This document shows positions 26,258-35,104 of a DNA stretch of 64,000 nt, piece by piece. Every line of letters starts with the position of its first letter. The stretch's first letter is position 1. The notes under the pieces were generated by a model, which saw nothing but the letters and a program-made list of their open reading frames with translations, ran no database searches and was not told where the DNA came from. Source of the stretch: Gelidibacter mesophilus DSM 14095 (GTDB taxonomy: Bacteria > Bacteroidota > Bacteroidia > Flavobacteriales > Flavobacteriaceae); the NCBI RefSeq assembly GCF_000423005.1, contig NZ_AUHD01000001.1, forward strand, positions 310,001-374,000, given 5' to 3'. The translations under genes and the position numbers were made by a program.

Positions 26258-27232
26258 ATGTCCCAATTACTTTTTAACCCTTTTAAGGATCTAATTTTTG
26301 ATGAGCATTTTTGCTTTCTTTCTGGAGTTTTGACCACTGAAGAAATGACCGTATTTCCTAAGTGGCTCATGGCACATTTTAAATTCGGGCATGAACGGGT
26401 GGAAATGATGGATAAAGCAAAATCCTATCATTATGAAGATCTTAAATTACCGTGTTCCCCAGAAGTCAAGCAGGCTTTTGAGGAGTTGGATCTAAAAATT
26501 CAAGACGCTTATAAAAATGGATTCGAGGGCATGGCAGATCTTGATGAGAAATTGCTTTTTCTATGGACGGGTAGAATGGTGTATGGTTTGTTGTATTATG
26601 AAATGGTATATGAAAGAGACCGACTGTTAAGAAAAGGGGAAGATTTTGAACTTTCACCCTCTTTGAAAGCACGCTTTGGCCACTTTCATCTCATGCTACA
26701 ATCTATTATTGAACCAATTTCTTTTGTTGGGAAAAAACCATGGAGCATCGTTGTATTTCCGTTGAAATATTCTTCTGATATTTTTAGTTATCGTGACGAT
26801 ACGATTAATCTAATGTTCTCTTTTGGCGTCAATGGTTTTGGATTTATTGCCTGTTTACAGGATAATGGAGTTATCGAAGAAAAGCAAAAAGAGGTCCTAG
26901 AGAAAATAGAAGGTCATGTTTTGCATCCTGTGCAGTTTGAAGAGTTGTACGCTCGGTTTCATTACACCGATTATATCTTACAGTACGTACCCGAATACAA
27001 AATCGGAAACGATGATCATGGGATTACAATAGAAGTTGACTCAGACGGTAAAGCGCCACTTTTTGGTTTTTGGAATGAAGATATATTTGCCCAGTTACTT
27101 TCCAATTACTGGCAGGTTTACGGTATTGAAAAGGATGATATTCTCCAACCACAAAGACCGCTACTTAGTTTTCTTGAGAATCCTTACACGAAAGACTTTG
27201 TGCTGCCAAAATCTATTAATCTGCCCTTCTAA
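26258..27232 (+). CDS. Conserved hypothetical protein (324 aa)
   Basis: Not recognised beyond a feeling that it is conserved in Flavobacteriaceae. There is no signal peptide or membrane segment; it is rich in aromatic and acidic residues. The N-terminus has FDEHFCFLSGVLTTEEMTVF, reminiscent of a short zinc- or HNH-like beginning but with only one cysteine there, so I do not call it. Mid-protein has LWTGRMVYGLLYYEMVYERD, and the C-terminus has APLFGFWNEDIFAQLL. It has its own -7 element and is followed after 23 bp by a lipoprotein gene. Cytoplasmic location is inferred. Confidence 0.75.
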   Translation: MSQLLFNPFKDLIFDEHFCFLSGVLTTEEMTVFPKWLMAHFKFGHERVEMMDKAKSYHYEDLKLPCSPEVKQAFEELDLKIQDAYKNGFEGMADLDEKLLFLWTGRMVYGLLYYEMVYERDRLLRKGEDFELSPSLKARFGHFHLMLQSIIEPISFVGKKPWSIVVFPLKYSSDIFSYRDDTINLMFSFGVNGFGFIACLQDNGVIEEKQKEVLEKIEGHVLHPVQFEELYARFHYTDYILQYVPEYKIGNDDHGITIEVDSDGKAPLFGFWNEDIFAQLLSNYWQVYGIEKDDILQPQRPLLSFLENPYTKDFVLPKSINLPF

Positions 27233-27255
27233 CATTTATTTTAAGAGAAGTTTTA

Positions 27256-27852
27256 ATGATGTATTTAAAACAAAATAGAGAGGCTAAAAAACTAATACTC
27301 GCTCTATTTATGGCCATTGGCTTTGTTTCGTGCAAATCTTCTCAAAAAGAAGATGACATCTTAGTTCTTGCTGAACGCTACTATAAAAGTCTTGATACTT
27401 CAGATGATTCTGCAATTGGCGCCCTGTTAGGTGATAGTGTCGTCGTCAGAGAATGTGAAGATGATTATGAAGAAAAATTTTCTCGAAAAGATTATGTCGA
27501 ATGGTTGAAATGGGATTCAGTATTTGAACCCCAATACGAAATCCTTGAAATTGCACAAGAAAATGGAGTTGTAAAAGCAAAAATCTCAAAAATCGATAAA
27601 AGAATCTTATTACTTCACGAAGAACCCATAGTTTGGAATGAAACTATACGATTTAATGATCATAAAATTGATCGCGTTGAAAGAACCAAGTATTTGGTTT
27701 TTAATGATATCCTATTTCTCAAAAACAGAACGAAACTCTTGAGCTGGATTGATGAGAACCACCCTGAACTGAATGGTTTTTTGAATGGTCAAACGGAGCC
27801 ATTGGGAAAGAATTATTTAAAAGCCATCGAATTCTATAATAACAGAAAATAG
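27256..27852 (+). CDS. Putative lipoprotein, NTF2/SnoaL-like
   Basis: A 198-residue secreted lipoprotein: charged N-terminus, hydrophobic LILALFMAIGFVS and a lipobox cysteine in GFVSCKSS near residue 26. The mature part (ILVLAERYYKSLDTSDDSAI, then alternating beta-strands to about residue 150) looks like an NTF2/SnoaL-like fold by pattern, which is a weak call. Either of the two first Met codons may start it. It follows the 324-residue gene by 23 bp in the same direction and could share its transcript. Function unknown. Confidence 0.7.
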   Translation: MMYLKQNREAKKLILALFMAIGFVSCKSSQKEDDILVLAERYYKSLDTSDDSAIGALLGDSVVVRECEDDYEEKFSRKDYVEWLKWDSVFEPQYEILEIAQENGVVKAKISKIDKRILLLHEEPIVWNETIRFNDHKIDRVERTKYLVFNDILFLKNRTKLLSWIDENHPELNGFLNGQTEPLGKNYLKAIEFYNNRK

Positions 27853-28003
27853 AGCGTAACAACATTTTGGTCTGATTGATCCTATCTTTATAATTGGGGC
27901 AATAAAGTTATAGCGTTTTTTGTTCATGGAATTGGGCATTGAGACAAAATAATCAACCCTAATAAAATTTGTTATTAATTGATAGGTAAAATGAATGGTA
28001 TTC

Positions 28004-28543
28004 TCATTTTCTAGGTTGATTTCGTGGCATGGGAACTCTTATCCATTCTTTTGACGATTTGGGTTTGTTATTTTTTGCTTCAAGTTTTGCCGGTGCATTT
28101 AGTTTCTTTAGGTTCTGCTTTTTTTGGTGGGCAATAAAAAGTGGTGAAGTTATTTTATAGACATATTTTATATGGTACACAAAAATAGGTAGGGTTTTCG
28201 TAGGTTTCGACTTTTTATCTGCTAAAGCGATTTTTAGAAATGTCCAATCTGGGTGGGTGTCATCTAGATCTGGCCGCAGACGATTTAGATTCTCAATATA
28301 GTTGTGATAATACTTCGGGAATAGTTTGAATCTAGAGTCAAAGGTTTTGAGCTGAATGTAAAATTGATCAAGATCAGACTTGGTTATTTTTGCTTGACTT
28401 TCAGAACTTGAAAGTCTGGTTCTGAATTCTGAAATTGAAGTATGAAATCTCATGTTTACGGTTAAATTATATTGATCTAAATAAAAAACAAGGTAAATAC
28501 CACCATCGTCCTGATGTTCACGTGGGAATGTAAAAATACGCAT
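28004..28543 (-). CDS. Hypothetical protein (179 aa)
   Basis: Not recognised. The first 60 residues (MRIFTFPREHQDDGGIYLVF onward) are beta-strand-rich; the middle has the aromatic FKLFPKYYHNYIENLNRLRP; the last 40 residues are Lys/Pro-rich and basic (KKQNLKKLNAPAKLEAKNNK), as in a disordered nucleic-acid-binding tail. No signal peptide. It stands alone between the lipoprotein gene and the EamA exporter, transcribed toward the former. Codon pattern is consistent with a real gene, but evidence is limited to the open frame and composition. Confidence 0.6.
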   Translation of the reverse strand: MRIFTFPREHQDDGGIYLVFYLDQYNLTVNMRFHTSISEFRTRLSSSESQAKITKSDLDQFYIQLKTFDSRFKLFPKYYHNYIENLNRLRPDLDDTHPDWTFLKIALADKKSKPTKTLPIFVYHIKYVYKITSPLFIAHQKKQNLKKLNAPAKLEAKNNKPKSSKEWIRVPMPRNQPRK

Positions 28544-28714
28544 TCATAAAAAAAACACCATTTCAATCTTAAATAAAATGATGCGAAGTTAAATCTTATA
28601 GAGCGGACAGATTTAAAATTACAGTATTAAATTTAATAGTATTGATACACTCATGAATCTTTTTAATTATTTTTTAGGATAATATAGTATCAAAACAAAC
28701 TCATTTAGTATCTA

Positions 28715-28742
28715 TTGCTAATGGTTTTAAATCTTAATTTTG
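28715..28742 (+). promoter_or_regulatory. Promoter for the EamA transporter gene
   Basis: TTG at 28715-28717 and TAATTTTG at 28735-28742 with 17 nt between fit the Bacteroidota promoter, 27 nt before the ATG. Confidence 0.5.
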
Positions 28743-28769
28743 CGGGCTTCATAATTAATAATTATAGAT

Positions 28770-29642
28770 ATGACAAAACCAAGGATTGCATTGGCTATCG
28801 GAATCATCTGCATTTCAATATTTCCAATTTTGGTAAAGTTAAATTTAACGCCAGGGCTGATATCGGCATTCTATAGAATGGCCATCGCTTCTGCCGTGAT
28901 TTTGCCTTATGTGCTGATTACAAAACAGTTTAAGGTAACTTCCCGAAAAACATTTTGGCTCTCTGTTATATGTGGGGTCGTTTTTGGTCTGGATGTAGGC
29001 GTTTGGAATATTGCAATACAGCAATCCACCGCAACGCAAGCCACCCTGTTGACAAATTTATCGCCAGTTTGGGTGGGAATTGGTGCCTTTCTATTTCTTA
29101 AAGATAAACCGAAACAAAATTTTTGGATTGGTACTATAGTGGCCATTGCTGGAATGGTGCTTTTAGTGGGTTTTGATTTGTTTTTGAACTTCGACTTCAA
29201 CTTGGCATTTACCTTTGGAATTCTTTCGGGAATGCTTTATGCCATTTATATGTTAACTAGTAAAAGGATTTTGGGAGAGATGGAAGTGATGACTTTCATG
29301 ACCATCAGTTTACTTTCTTCTGTGGTTGCTCTGGGTGTTTTAAGTTATGCCTTGAATGAACCTTTTGGCGGGTTTTCTGATGAGGGATGGTTGGTATTGG
29401 TTATTCAAGGACTGGTATGTCAGCTTTTGGCGTGGTTGCTGATCAGCTTTGCCACCAAACATATGCGCGCCACACGAGTATCTGTTAGTTTGTTGGGACA
29501 AGCGGTATTGGCGTCCATATTGGCTTGGTGGTTACTTGATGAACAGATCTCCCTTCAAATGGTTATTGGCGGATTTGTACTTCTTTTTGGTATCCGACTC
29601 ACGTTTTACGAAAAAGCATTTTTTAAAAAAACAAAAGATTAA
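28770..29642 (+). CDS. DMT-family (EamA) transporter
   Basis: A 290-residue inner-membrane protein with ten hydrophobic segments arranged as two EamA repeats, as in drug/metabolite exporters such as RhaT/YdcZ relatives. The first repeat starts PRIALAIGIICISIFPILVK and includes AFYRMAIASAVILPY; the second starts near FNLAFTFGILSGMLYAIYM. The terminal LTFYEKAFFKKTKD is basic and cytoplasmic. Substrate cannot be predicted. It stands alone with a good promoter and no linked biosynthetic gene. Confidence 0.92.
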   Translation: MTKPRIALAIGIICISIFPILVKLNLTPGLISAFYRMAIASAVILPYVLITKQFKVTSRKTFWLSVICGVVFGLDVGVWNIAIQQSTATQATLLTNLSPVWVGIGAFLFLKDKPKQNFWIGTIVAIAGMVLLVGFDLFLNFDFNLAFTFGILSGMLYAIYMLTSKRILGEMEVMTFMTISLLSSVVALGVLSYALNEPFGGFSDEGWLVLVIQGLVCQLLAWLLISFATKHMRATRVSVSLLGQAVLASILAWWLLDEQISLQMVIGGFVLLFGIRLTFYEKAFFKKTKD

Positions 29643-29979
29643 AATTACCAATTCCGATAGTTCACCTCTGAGTGAAATTTTTCTTTCATTGTAAGTGTGC
29701 CTACATCATTGTTAAAAAGAGTGATTGAATGGCTGCTTGGATCCTACAGTTTCTACAATATGAAACGGCGTGCGATTCTGTCCGTCTTAAGCTGCGAATA
29801 TTTTAATTAGCGAATGCTTGCTAGAACTTTCAAATCCGCTTATTTTCGTAAAAAATAACTCAGTGTGCAGTCCTCATTCCATAGTTGACGATATTTAAAA
29901 AGATATTTTTGGCTTTTCAGGATCATGGCGAAATAACTGCATCACTAAGTTTGTCTTTAACCTAATTCCATAAAATTAT
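29643..29979. other. Intergenic region after the EamA gene
   Basis: 337 bp without a convincing reading frame. TAAGTTTG at 29946-29953 is a -7 candidate for the downstream oxidoreductase gene. I see nothing else. Confidence 0.5.
29946..29953 (+). promoter_or_regulatory. -7 element for the AlaDH/PNT-type gene
   Basis: TAAGTTTG matches TAnnTTTG, 26 nt before the ATG at 29980; the -33 region is not convincing. Confidence 0.35.
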
Positions 29980-31182
29980 ATGAAATTTGCCATAATCAAA
30001 GAACGAAAAAATCCACCAGACAGACGCGTCGTATTTTCTCCTAGGGAATTAGCGGAAGCAAGGTTAAAATTTCCTAACGCAGAATTTGTTGTAGAGTCAA
30101 GTGATATTAGGGTATTTCCAGATGAAGCTTATAGAGCTTTAGGGTTTGAAGTAACCGACAATATCTCTGATGCAGATGTGATGATCGGGGTAAAGGAAGT
30201 GCCAATTGAAGCTTTGATTCCAGGTAAAAAATACTTTTTCTTTTCGCATACAATCAAAAAGCAATCTTACAATAGGAAGTTGCTACGGGCAATTCTGGAA
30301 AAGAATATCGAATTGTATGATCATGAAACCATCGTTAACAAAAGCGGTACACGCTTGATTGGTTTTGGCCGTTACGCCGGTTTAGTTGGCGCATATAACG
30401 CTTTTAGGGCATTAGGCCTTAGGGATGGATTATTCAATTTGCCTAAAGTTGAAACGCTTTCTGATTTAAATGAGGTAAAGACCGAGTTGGATAAAATTAG
30501 TATTCCAGCAATAAAAATAGTGCTTTCAGGAACTGGAAAGGTGGCCCATGGTGCCAAAGAAATTCTAGATCATTTGGAAATAAAGGAAATAGGTGACGCC
30601 CTGTTTCTCACGTCAAAGTTTACAGAACCTGTATATTGTATGGTGGATGTCATGGAATATAACAAACGTAAGGACGGAAAAGTGGGCAATAAACAACAGT
30701 TTTATAAGGATCCAACAGGATACGTGAGTAATTTTATGCCTTATGCCAAACAGAGCGATATGTTTATTGCGGGACATTTTTATGGCAACAATGCACCTTA
30801 TTTATTCTCTCGAAAAGATGTAAAATCTGCAGATTTTAAGATCAACCTTGTGGCAGATATCAGTTGTGATATTGATGGTCCGGTTGCTTCAACCTTAAGA
30901 GCTTCAACAATTGCTGATCCATTTTACGGCTATAATGCTAAAACTGAAAAGGAAGTTGCTTTTGATGCTCCAGGTGCCATAACCGTCATGGCGGTTGATA
31001 ATTTGCCTTGCGAGCTTCCAAAGAATGCCAGCGAAGGTTTTGGAGAGATGTTTTTAGAGAGCGTCATTCCCGCTTTCTTTAATGATGATGAACGTGGCAT
31101 TCTTAAACGTGCCAAAATTACTGAAAACGGACAACTCACCAAACGTTTTGACTATCTACAAGCTTATGTTGATGGGAAATAA
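29980..31182 (+). CDS. NAD(P)-dependent oxidoreductase, alanine dehydrogenase/PNT superfamily (saccharopine dehydrogenase-like)
   Basis: A 400-residue cytoplasmic enzyme. The N-terminal domain begins MKFAIIKERKNPPDRRVVFS, the AlaDh/PNT substrate-binding pattern with ERKNPPDRR, and includes HTIKKQSYNRKLLRAI. A Rossmann fold follows with IVLSGTGKVAHGAKEIL (GxGxxxxGA, about residues 183-199). The overall shape resembles lysine-forming saccharopine dehydrogenase (LYS1-type) more than true alanine dehydrogenase. In Flavobacteriaceae such proteins are commonly annotated either way; the substrate is not settled from sequence. It is monocistronic, ending at a bidirectional terminator. Confidence 0.85.
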   Translation: MKFAIIKERKNPPDRRVVFSPRELAEARLKFPNAEFVVESSDIRVFPDEAYRALGFEVTDNISDADVMIGVKEVPIEALIPGKKYFFFSHTIKKQSYNRKLLRAILEKNIELYDHETIVNKSGTRLIGFGRYAGLVGAYNAFRALGLRDGLFNLPKVETLSDLNEVKTELDKISIPAIKIVLSGTGKVAHGAKEILDHLEIKEIGDALFLTSKFTEPVYCMVDVMEYNKRKDGKVGNKQQFYKDPTGYVSNFMPYAKQSDMFIAGHFYGNNAPYLFSRKDVKSADFKINLVADISCDIDGPVASTLRASTIADPFYGYNAKTEKEVAFDAPGAITVMAVDNLPCELPKNASEGFGEMFLESVIPAFFNDDERGILKRAKITENGQLTKRFDYLQAYVDGK

Positions 31183-31215
31183 AAAAAAGCCTGAAATCTT
31201 AATTTCAGGCTTTTT
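31182..31215. terminator. Bidirectional terminator between convergent genes
   Basis: GCCTGAAAT (31189-31197) and ATTTCAGGC (31202-31210) pair exactly around a 4-nt loop, flanked by an A-tract on the left and a T-tract on the right. It serves the oxidoreductase gene (plus) and the TlpA gene (minus). Confidence 0.85.
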
Positions 31216-31234
31216 CATGAGATAAATATCGCGA

Positions 31235-33136
31235 TTAGGACTTTAAGATATCAATCATAATGTCCATTTCCTTGATCAGTTTTTCGTTGGAACCACTATA
31301 GCCCACCGATTTAAATTTCACGCGTCCATCGGGTCCAATAATCACCTTTGTAGGAATTCCTGTAATGTCATATTTTCCGGCAACTTCAAAATCTCTCGTG
31401 CCTTCAATTTCAGAATCATAAACCACATGGAAATCATAGTTATTACGCTTGATAAAATCTTCTACCATTTTTTTTCTAGTGGCTCCACGTTCAAAAGTGT
31501 CCACGAATAATAAGACCACTTTATCATTGTCTTTGTATTTTGTGACCACCTCTTGCATGCCTGGGAAAGATGCTTTGCACGGTCCACACCAAGTGGCCCA
31601 GAAGTCTAAAATGACTGTTTTACCTTTTAAAGATGCTAAAGACACGTCTGTCCCGGCCATATCCTTTAAAGTGAAGGCTGGCGCTTCTTCATCGAGCATC
31701 GTTTTTTTAATGTCAGCAACTTGCTTGTTATAGGCTGCTTCATCCAAGACGGCCAATTTATCCTCCACATCTGTTGCCGACGGATTCCCTTTAAGGTATG
31801 CCGTTTTAAAAGCCTCTTTTATTTTTGCAGTGCCATGGCCTGACTTGATGAAATTTTCCGACTTGTTTTTAACAAGTTCATATTGATTGTCTGCTAATAG
31901 ATATTCAATATAACGTTGATTTGCTTCAGGATCATCAGCCTTTGGGCCTTGTGCTTTTTCTTGGTAGGTAATAGCTTCCTTGACTTTGTCCTGTTTGAAT
32001 AATATCAAAGCATAAGTGTCAGCAAACATTCTGAATCGAGAATCTAAGCTTTTTAAATATTGATTTTTAGTGGAATAATCAGATTTTAGCTCTGGATTTT
32101 TCTGTAACGAAATGATTAAATCCACCGATTGTTTAGACATCTTTTCAGCGCTATCTAAGTTTTTGCCACTTTCAGCCAATGGCCATGCCAGGCTATTTAA
32201 TGTAGAAGCTCTATTGATTTTATCATCAACCATCGAAAGATATTTTTCGAAGTTGGTCATATCATTGAGTTCATAATGTTTTTTTGCTAACGTACTAGCC
32301 ATAAAATCACTAGTATTATCGGCTTTTGCTAGGTCTAGATAGTTGGTTAAAATTGTTGATTTTTTATCGAGATCCGTTTCTTCATCAAAATGCATATACA
32401 TGGCATTACGAGCAGCCGAACCTTTTGGGAATTTCTCAACGGTTACAGCATTAATAGAATCATACTTAGTCTGTTGGCCCATCATGTCGTATAGGTGCAT
32501 CATTGAGGCATATTCTAATTCTGATGGGTCAGTTTTTTTAGATAAGGAATCTAAATAGTCGCGGACTAGTTTTTCGCCTTCTGATTTGTCATTTTTATAA
32601 ACCAGTTGTAAATAGGGCACCTCCCAAGTGCTTTTAAGTCCAGGATTTGAATTTAAATCAGTTTTTAAGATTTCCATAGTTTGTTTGGCATCCCCTTTAA
32701 TATCGTAATAGCGACCATCTGTTATTGCAAAGTAAGATAATGCCGATTTGCTACCAGAAATCTGTTCGCCATTTTCAGTATATAAGGCTACCAGATACCC
32801 TTTCTTATCGTTGGCATCATAGGTGTCATCAGCTTTTATGATAACAGCAAATGCGACGGCAGAATCTGGAATTTTTATTGATGCTTTTTGCTGGCCATCT
32901 GATTCTGAAAAATCAATGTCTAAAGGATAGTTGTTCTCCCCCACCATGTAGGCATAAAATGCTTCGATTTCATCTTCGCTCGCGTAAACCAGATCTAGAT
33001 TTTTACCAGGTTGAGGATGCTCATTGGAGATGGTCAATTGCCCCATTGTTAGTGATTGCGTTTTCTTTTCAGATTCCTGTTTACAGGAGAAAAATGTAAA
33101 AAGCATTAAAAATGAGTAAATAGAGATTTTTTTCAT
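31235..33136 (-). CDS. TlpA-family thioredoxin lipoprotein with N-terminal helical repeats
   Basis: A 633-residue envelope lipoprotein: signal MKKISIYSFLMLFTFFSCKQ with lipobox Cys18. A beta-rich domain (to about residue 130) and TPR-like helices lead to a C-terminal thioredoxin domain with the active site WATWCGPC (near residue 520), preceded by EEAPAFTLKDMAGTDVSLAS. It probably reduces or exchanges disulfides of exported proteins in the periplasm. This domain order is common in Bacteroidota TlpA proteins. It is monocistronic in view, with a terminator shared with the opposing gene; the specific client is unknown. Confidence 0.9.
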   Translation of the reverse strand: MKKISIYSFLMLFTFFSCKQESEKKTQSLTMGQLTISNEHPQPGKNLDLVYASEDEIEAFYAYMVGENNYPLDIDFSESDGQQKASIKIPDSAVAFAVIIKADDTYDANDKKGYLVALYTENGEQISGSKSALSYFAITDGRYYDIKGDAKQTMEILKTDLNSNPGLKSTWEVPYLQLVYKNDKSEGEKLVRDYLDSLSKKTDPSELEYASMMHLYDMMGQQTKYDSINAVTVEKFPKGSAARNAMYMHFDEETDLDKKSTILTNYLDLAKADNTSDFMASTLAKKHYELNDMTNFEKYLSMVDDKINRASTLNSLAWPLAESGKNLDSAEKMSKQSVDLIISLQKNPELKSDYSTKNQYLKSLDSRFRMFADTYALILFKQDKVKEAITYQEKAQGPKADDPEANQRYIEYLLADNQYELVKNKSENFIKSGHGTAKIKEAFKTAYLKGNPSATDVEDKLAVLDEAAYNKQVADIKKTMLDEEAPAFTLKDMAGTDVSLASLKGKTVILDFWATWCGPCKASFPGMQEVVTKYKDNDKVVLLFVDTFERGATRKKMVEDFIKRNNYDFHVVYDSEIEGTRDFEVAGKYDITGIPTKVIIGPDGRVKFKSVGYSGSNEKLIKEMDIMIDILKS

Positions 33137-33587
33137 GTGGTATTTTGGATTTATTTGATCATAAAAATACAGAAAATTCAGTTATTCATTAATTGAGTGT
33201 GATATTGAATTGATAAGAATTGGTTTGTGGAATCTTGGAGATCAGTCGATGTTAAATGTTATTTGGATTTTCGGTGTGGATCAAACCTTTAAATGCCAAT
33301 AACTGACACTTAGGAAAAGACTAAAGGTCAAGGTAAGGACACGTGCCGTAAAATGGTAAAAACATCCTCAAACAGCTGAGCAGGATATTGTATGATTTCC
33401 CATGAATTATATCTTAACTATCGTTCCAAATACATCCCGAACTAGTTAAAGGAAATGGTATTACAGCTAAAAATAAATTCCAGATCAGAAATAAGATAGA
33501 GAAAGATTGGTTGAGTTTCATTCGGAGACTTAAAGTACAATGCTTAGAGCCATAGAGACCGTTAGCATGGCTACTGTGTTGAACCGA
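33137..33587. other. Intergenic region with possible decayed coding remnant
   Basis: 451 bp. Around 33385-33575 fragments in different plus-strand frames give lysine/aromatic-rich peptide stretches (LYLNYRSKYIPN, then after a shift ELVKGNGITAKNKFQIRNK) interrupted by stops. It could be a frameshifted remnant of a small gene or chance. I see no repeat, promoter or RNA gene here. Confidence 0.25.
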
Positions 33588-33986
33588 TTAAAAACGAGAG
33601 TTTTGAGATGTTCCATTTGAATTAAATTGATGTTCAATGAAGAGTATAGTTATAATTCCGAGGGTATAGGCAAGCAAGTCACCAAATTGAAACGTGTTGC
33701 CAAAAATGAGTTTTGCTGCAGTACTGTGACTTAGATGCATGTATTCTAAGAAATTGAATAGTTGCAAAAATTCGATGGTATAGGCAATTAGTATTACTGT
33801 GATTCCAACAATTTTAGGTTTAGTGTTCCAGAAGCTCCTGAAAAAACAGTACAATAAAATGACCACTAAAAAATCGCCAAAAGTATGGCGGATAAATCCT
33901 GATTTTAAAAAGATGGCAATGGCGGTTTCTGTTGCCAGAAGAAAAAGAAACCAAAGAAAATACCTCATGTTGAATTCAAATGCCAT
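33588..33986 (-). CDS. DUF2809 family membrane protein
   Basis: A 132-residue inner-membrane protein with about four hydrophobic segments (MRYFLWFLFLLATETAIAIF, then DFLVVILLYCFFRSFW and others). The family core is RHTFGDFLVV and the LIFGNTFQFGDLLAYTLGI segment. Function unknown; DUF2809 proteins are small polytopic proteins seen in many bacteria. It ends the operon whose first gene starts at 35385 and follows sanA by 3 nt. A Met at residue 7 (33968) is an alternative start. Confidence 0.85.
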   Translation of the reverse strand: MAFEFNMRYFLWFLFLLATETAIAIFLKSGFIRHTFGDFLVVILLYCFFRSFWNTKPKIVGITVILIAYTIEFLQLFNFLEYMHLSHSTAAKLIFGNTFQFGDLLAYTLGIITILFIEHQFNSNGTSQNSRF

Positions 33987-33989
33987 ACG

Positions 33990-34619
33990 TTATTCGATTT
34001 TTAATTTTTCACCTAAATATTTCGGCTGAACATTGAATAAAACATCAATACAAGCCTTTACTCTTGCCAAATATTCTCTTGCCCTGGTTTTTAGTCCATA
34101 ACGATTATCAACATCTCTCGCGTTATAAGCAATAGCATCGATATTGAAGTTCTTGGCCAAATAGATGGCACGCTCATTATGGAATTTCTGAGAAATAATG
34201 GTAAAAGCATCTTGTCCAAAAACTTCTTTGGCTCTAACTACGGAATCCAAAGTTCTAAAACCCGCAAAATCCAACACAATCCTTTTTTCTGGGATTCCTC
34301 TTTTCATGAGATCATTTTTAAACGTCGTGGGTTCATCATAATATTCGTTGCCATTGTCACCACTGATTAAGATAATATCAATTTTTCCCGCTTTAAATAA
34401 GGCAACGGCAGCGTCAATCCGATAGGTATAATAGTGATTTATTTGACCTTTCGCAACATATTTGCTGGTACCTAATAACAGACCAATTTTATTTTTGGGA
34501 AGGTCACTAATTTTGGTGTACACATGGTCTTGGGCCTTATAAATAATCCAATAGTTGGTTGAAACCAATGCAAGAACTATAAAGAGAATAAGGAGTAAAA
34601 TAATTTTTAGAAATTTCAT
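33990..34619 (-). CDS. sanA: SanA/YdcF-like (DUF218) envelope protein
   Basis: A 209-residue membrane-anchored protein: one N-terminal transmembrane segment (KIILLLILFIVLALVSTNYW), then a periplasmic DUF218 domain with LLLGTSKYVAKGQINHYYTYR, DIILISGDNG, DEPTTFKNDL and LDSVVRAKEVFG. E. coli SanA affects vancomycin resistance at high temperature, probably by influencing the envelope barrier or peptidoglycan precursors; that is known by phenotype, not reaction. Its ATG overlaps the stop of the Coq4-like gene by 4 nt. Confidence 0.88.
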   Translation of the reverse strand: MKFLKIILLLILFIVLALVSTNYWIIYKAQDHVYTKISDLPKNKIGLLLGTSKYVAKGQINHYYTYRIDAAVALFKAGKIDIILISGDNGNEYYDEPTTFKNDLMKRGIPEKRIVLDFAGFRTLDSVVRAKEVFGQDAFTIISQKFHNERAIYLAKNFNIDAIAYNARDVDNRYGLKTRAREYLARVKACIDVLFNVQPKYLGEKLKIE

Positions 34620-35104
34620 ATGAGTGGACGATTGACGAGTTTAAATTCTCTTGTTGAAAAGATAGCTTGTCGAAAATCATCTATCGGTACATTTAACAAT
34701 TTTTTATAATCGTAATGGTGAAATGGGTTGCCTTGTTTTCCTAATCGAAAGGATCTGAGATAATAATTGTAATACTCAGGTAAAATTGCGAGTAAGATGG
34801 CACCATACATATACAGACTTCTTTTGCCATTGCTTAAACACAAATAGTGCAATGCAATTTCATCTTCCACTTTGGGGCCATATCTCGTTATCGTGTGATA
34901 GGGATGGCGTTCAACTTTTGAAATCAATTCAAGACCGTATTTTTCTAAGAATAATCCCAAATATTTTCCAATAGTATTTTCGGGAGAGGTGAGGAGCTCT
35001 GCCCTATAAGTCCTCCAAGGTTCATGATTTTTAAAAAGTTTGGGGAAAATGTTCTGAGACATAACAAACATCCATGAAATCAGTTGTTTTCTATAGCCCG
35101 TCAT
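34616..35104 (-). CDS. Coq4-like protein
   Basis: A 162-residue protein resembling Coq4, a scaffold/C1-decarboxylation protein in ubiquinone synthesis. The Coq4 motif HDxxHx(11)E appears here as HPYHTITRYGPKVEDE, keeping both histidines and a downstream glutamate but with proline in place of the aspartate. YGAILLAILPEYYNYYL is the conserved helix. The ATG at 35104 overlaps the stop of the upstream small membrane gene by 4 nt; a longer reading from TTG 35134 is less likely. Flavobacteria make menaquinone, so a ubiquinone role is doubtful and the function is open. Confidence 0.75.
   Translation of the reverse strand: MTGYRKQLISWMFVMSQNIFPKLFKNHEPWRTYRAELLTSPENTIGKYLGLFLEKYGLELISKVERHPYHTITRYGPKVEDEIALHYLCLSNGKRSLYMYGAILLAILPEYYNYYLRSFRLGKQGNPFHHYDYKKLLNVPIDDFRQAIFSTREFKLVNRPLI

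Noticed and set aside
26258-26400. HNH- or zinc-finger-like start in the 324-residue protein
   Set aside because: Only one cysteine and no second metal pair in the expected positions.
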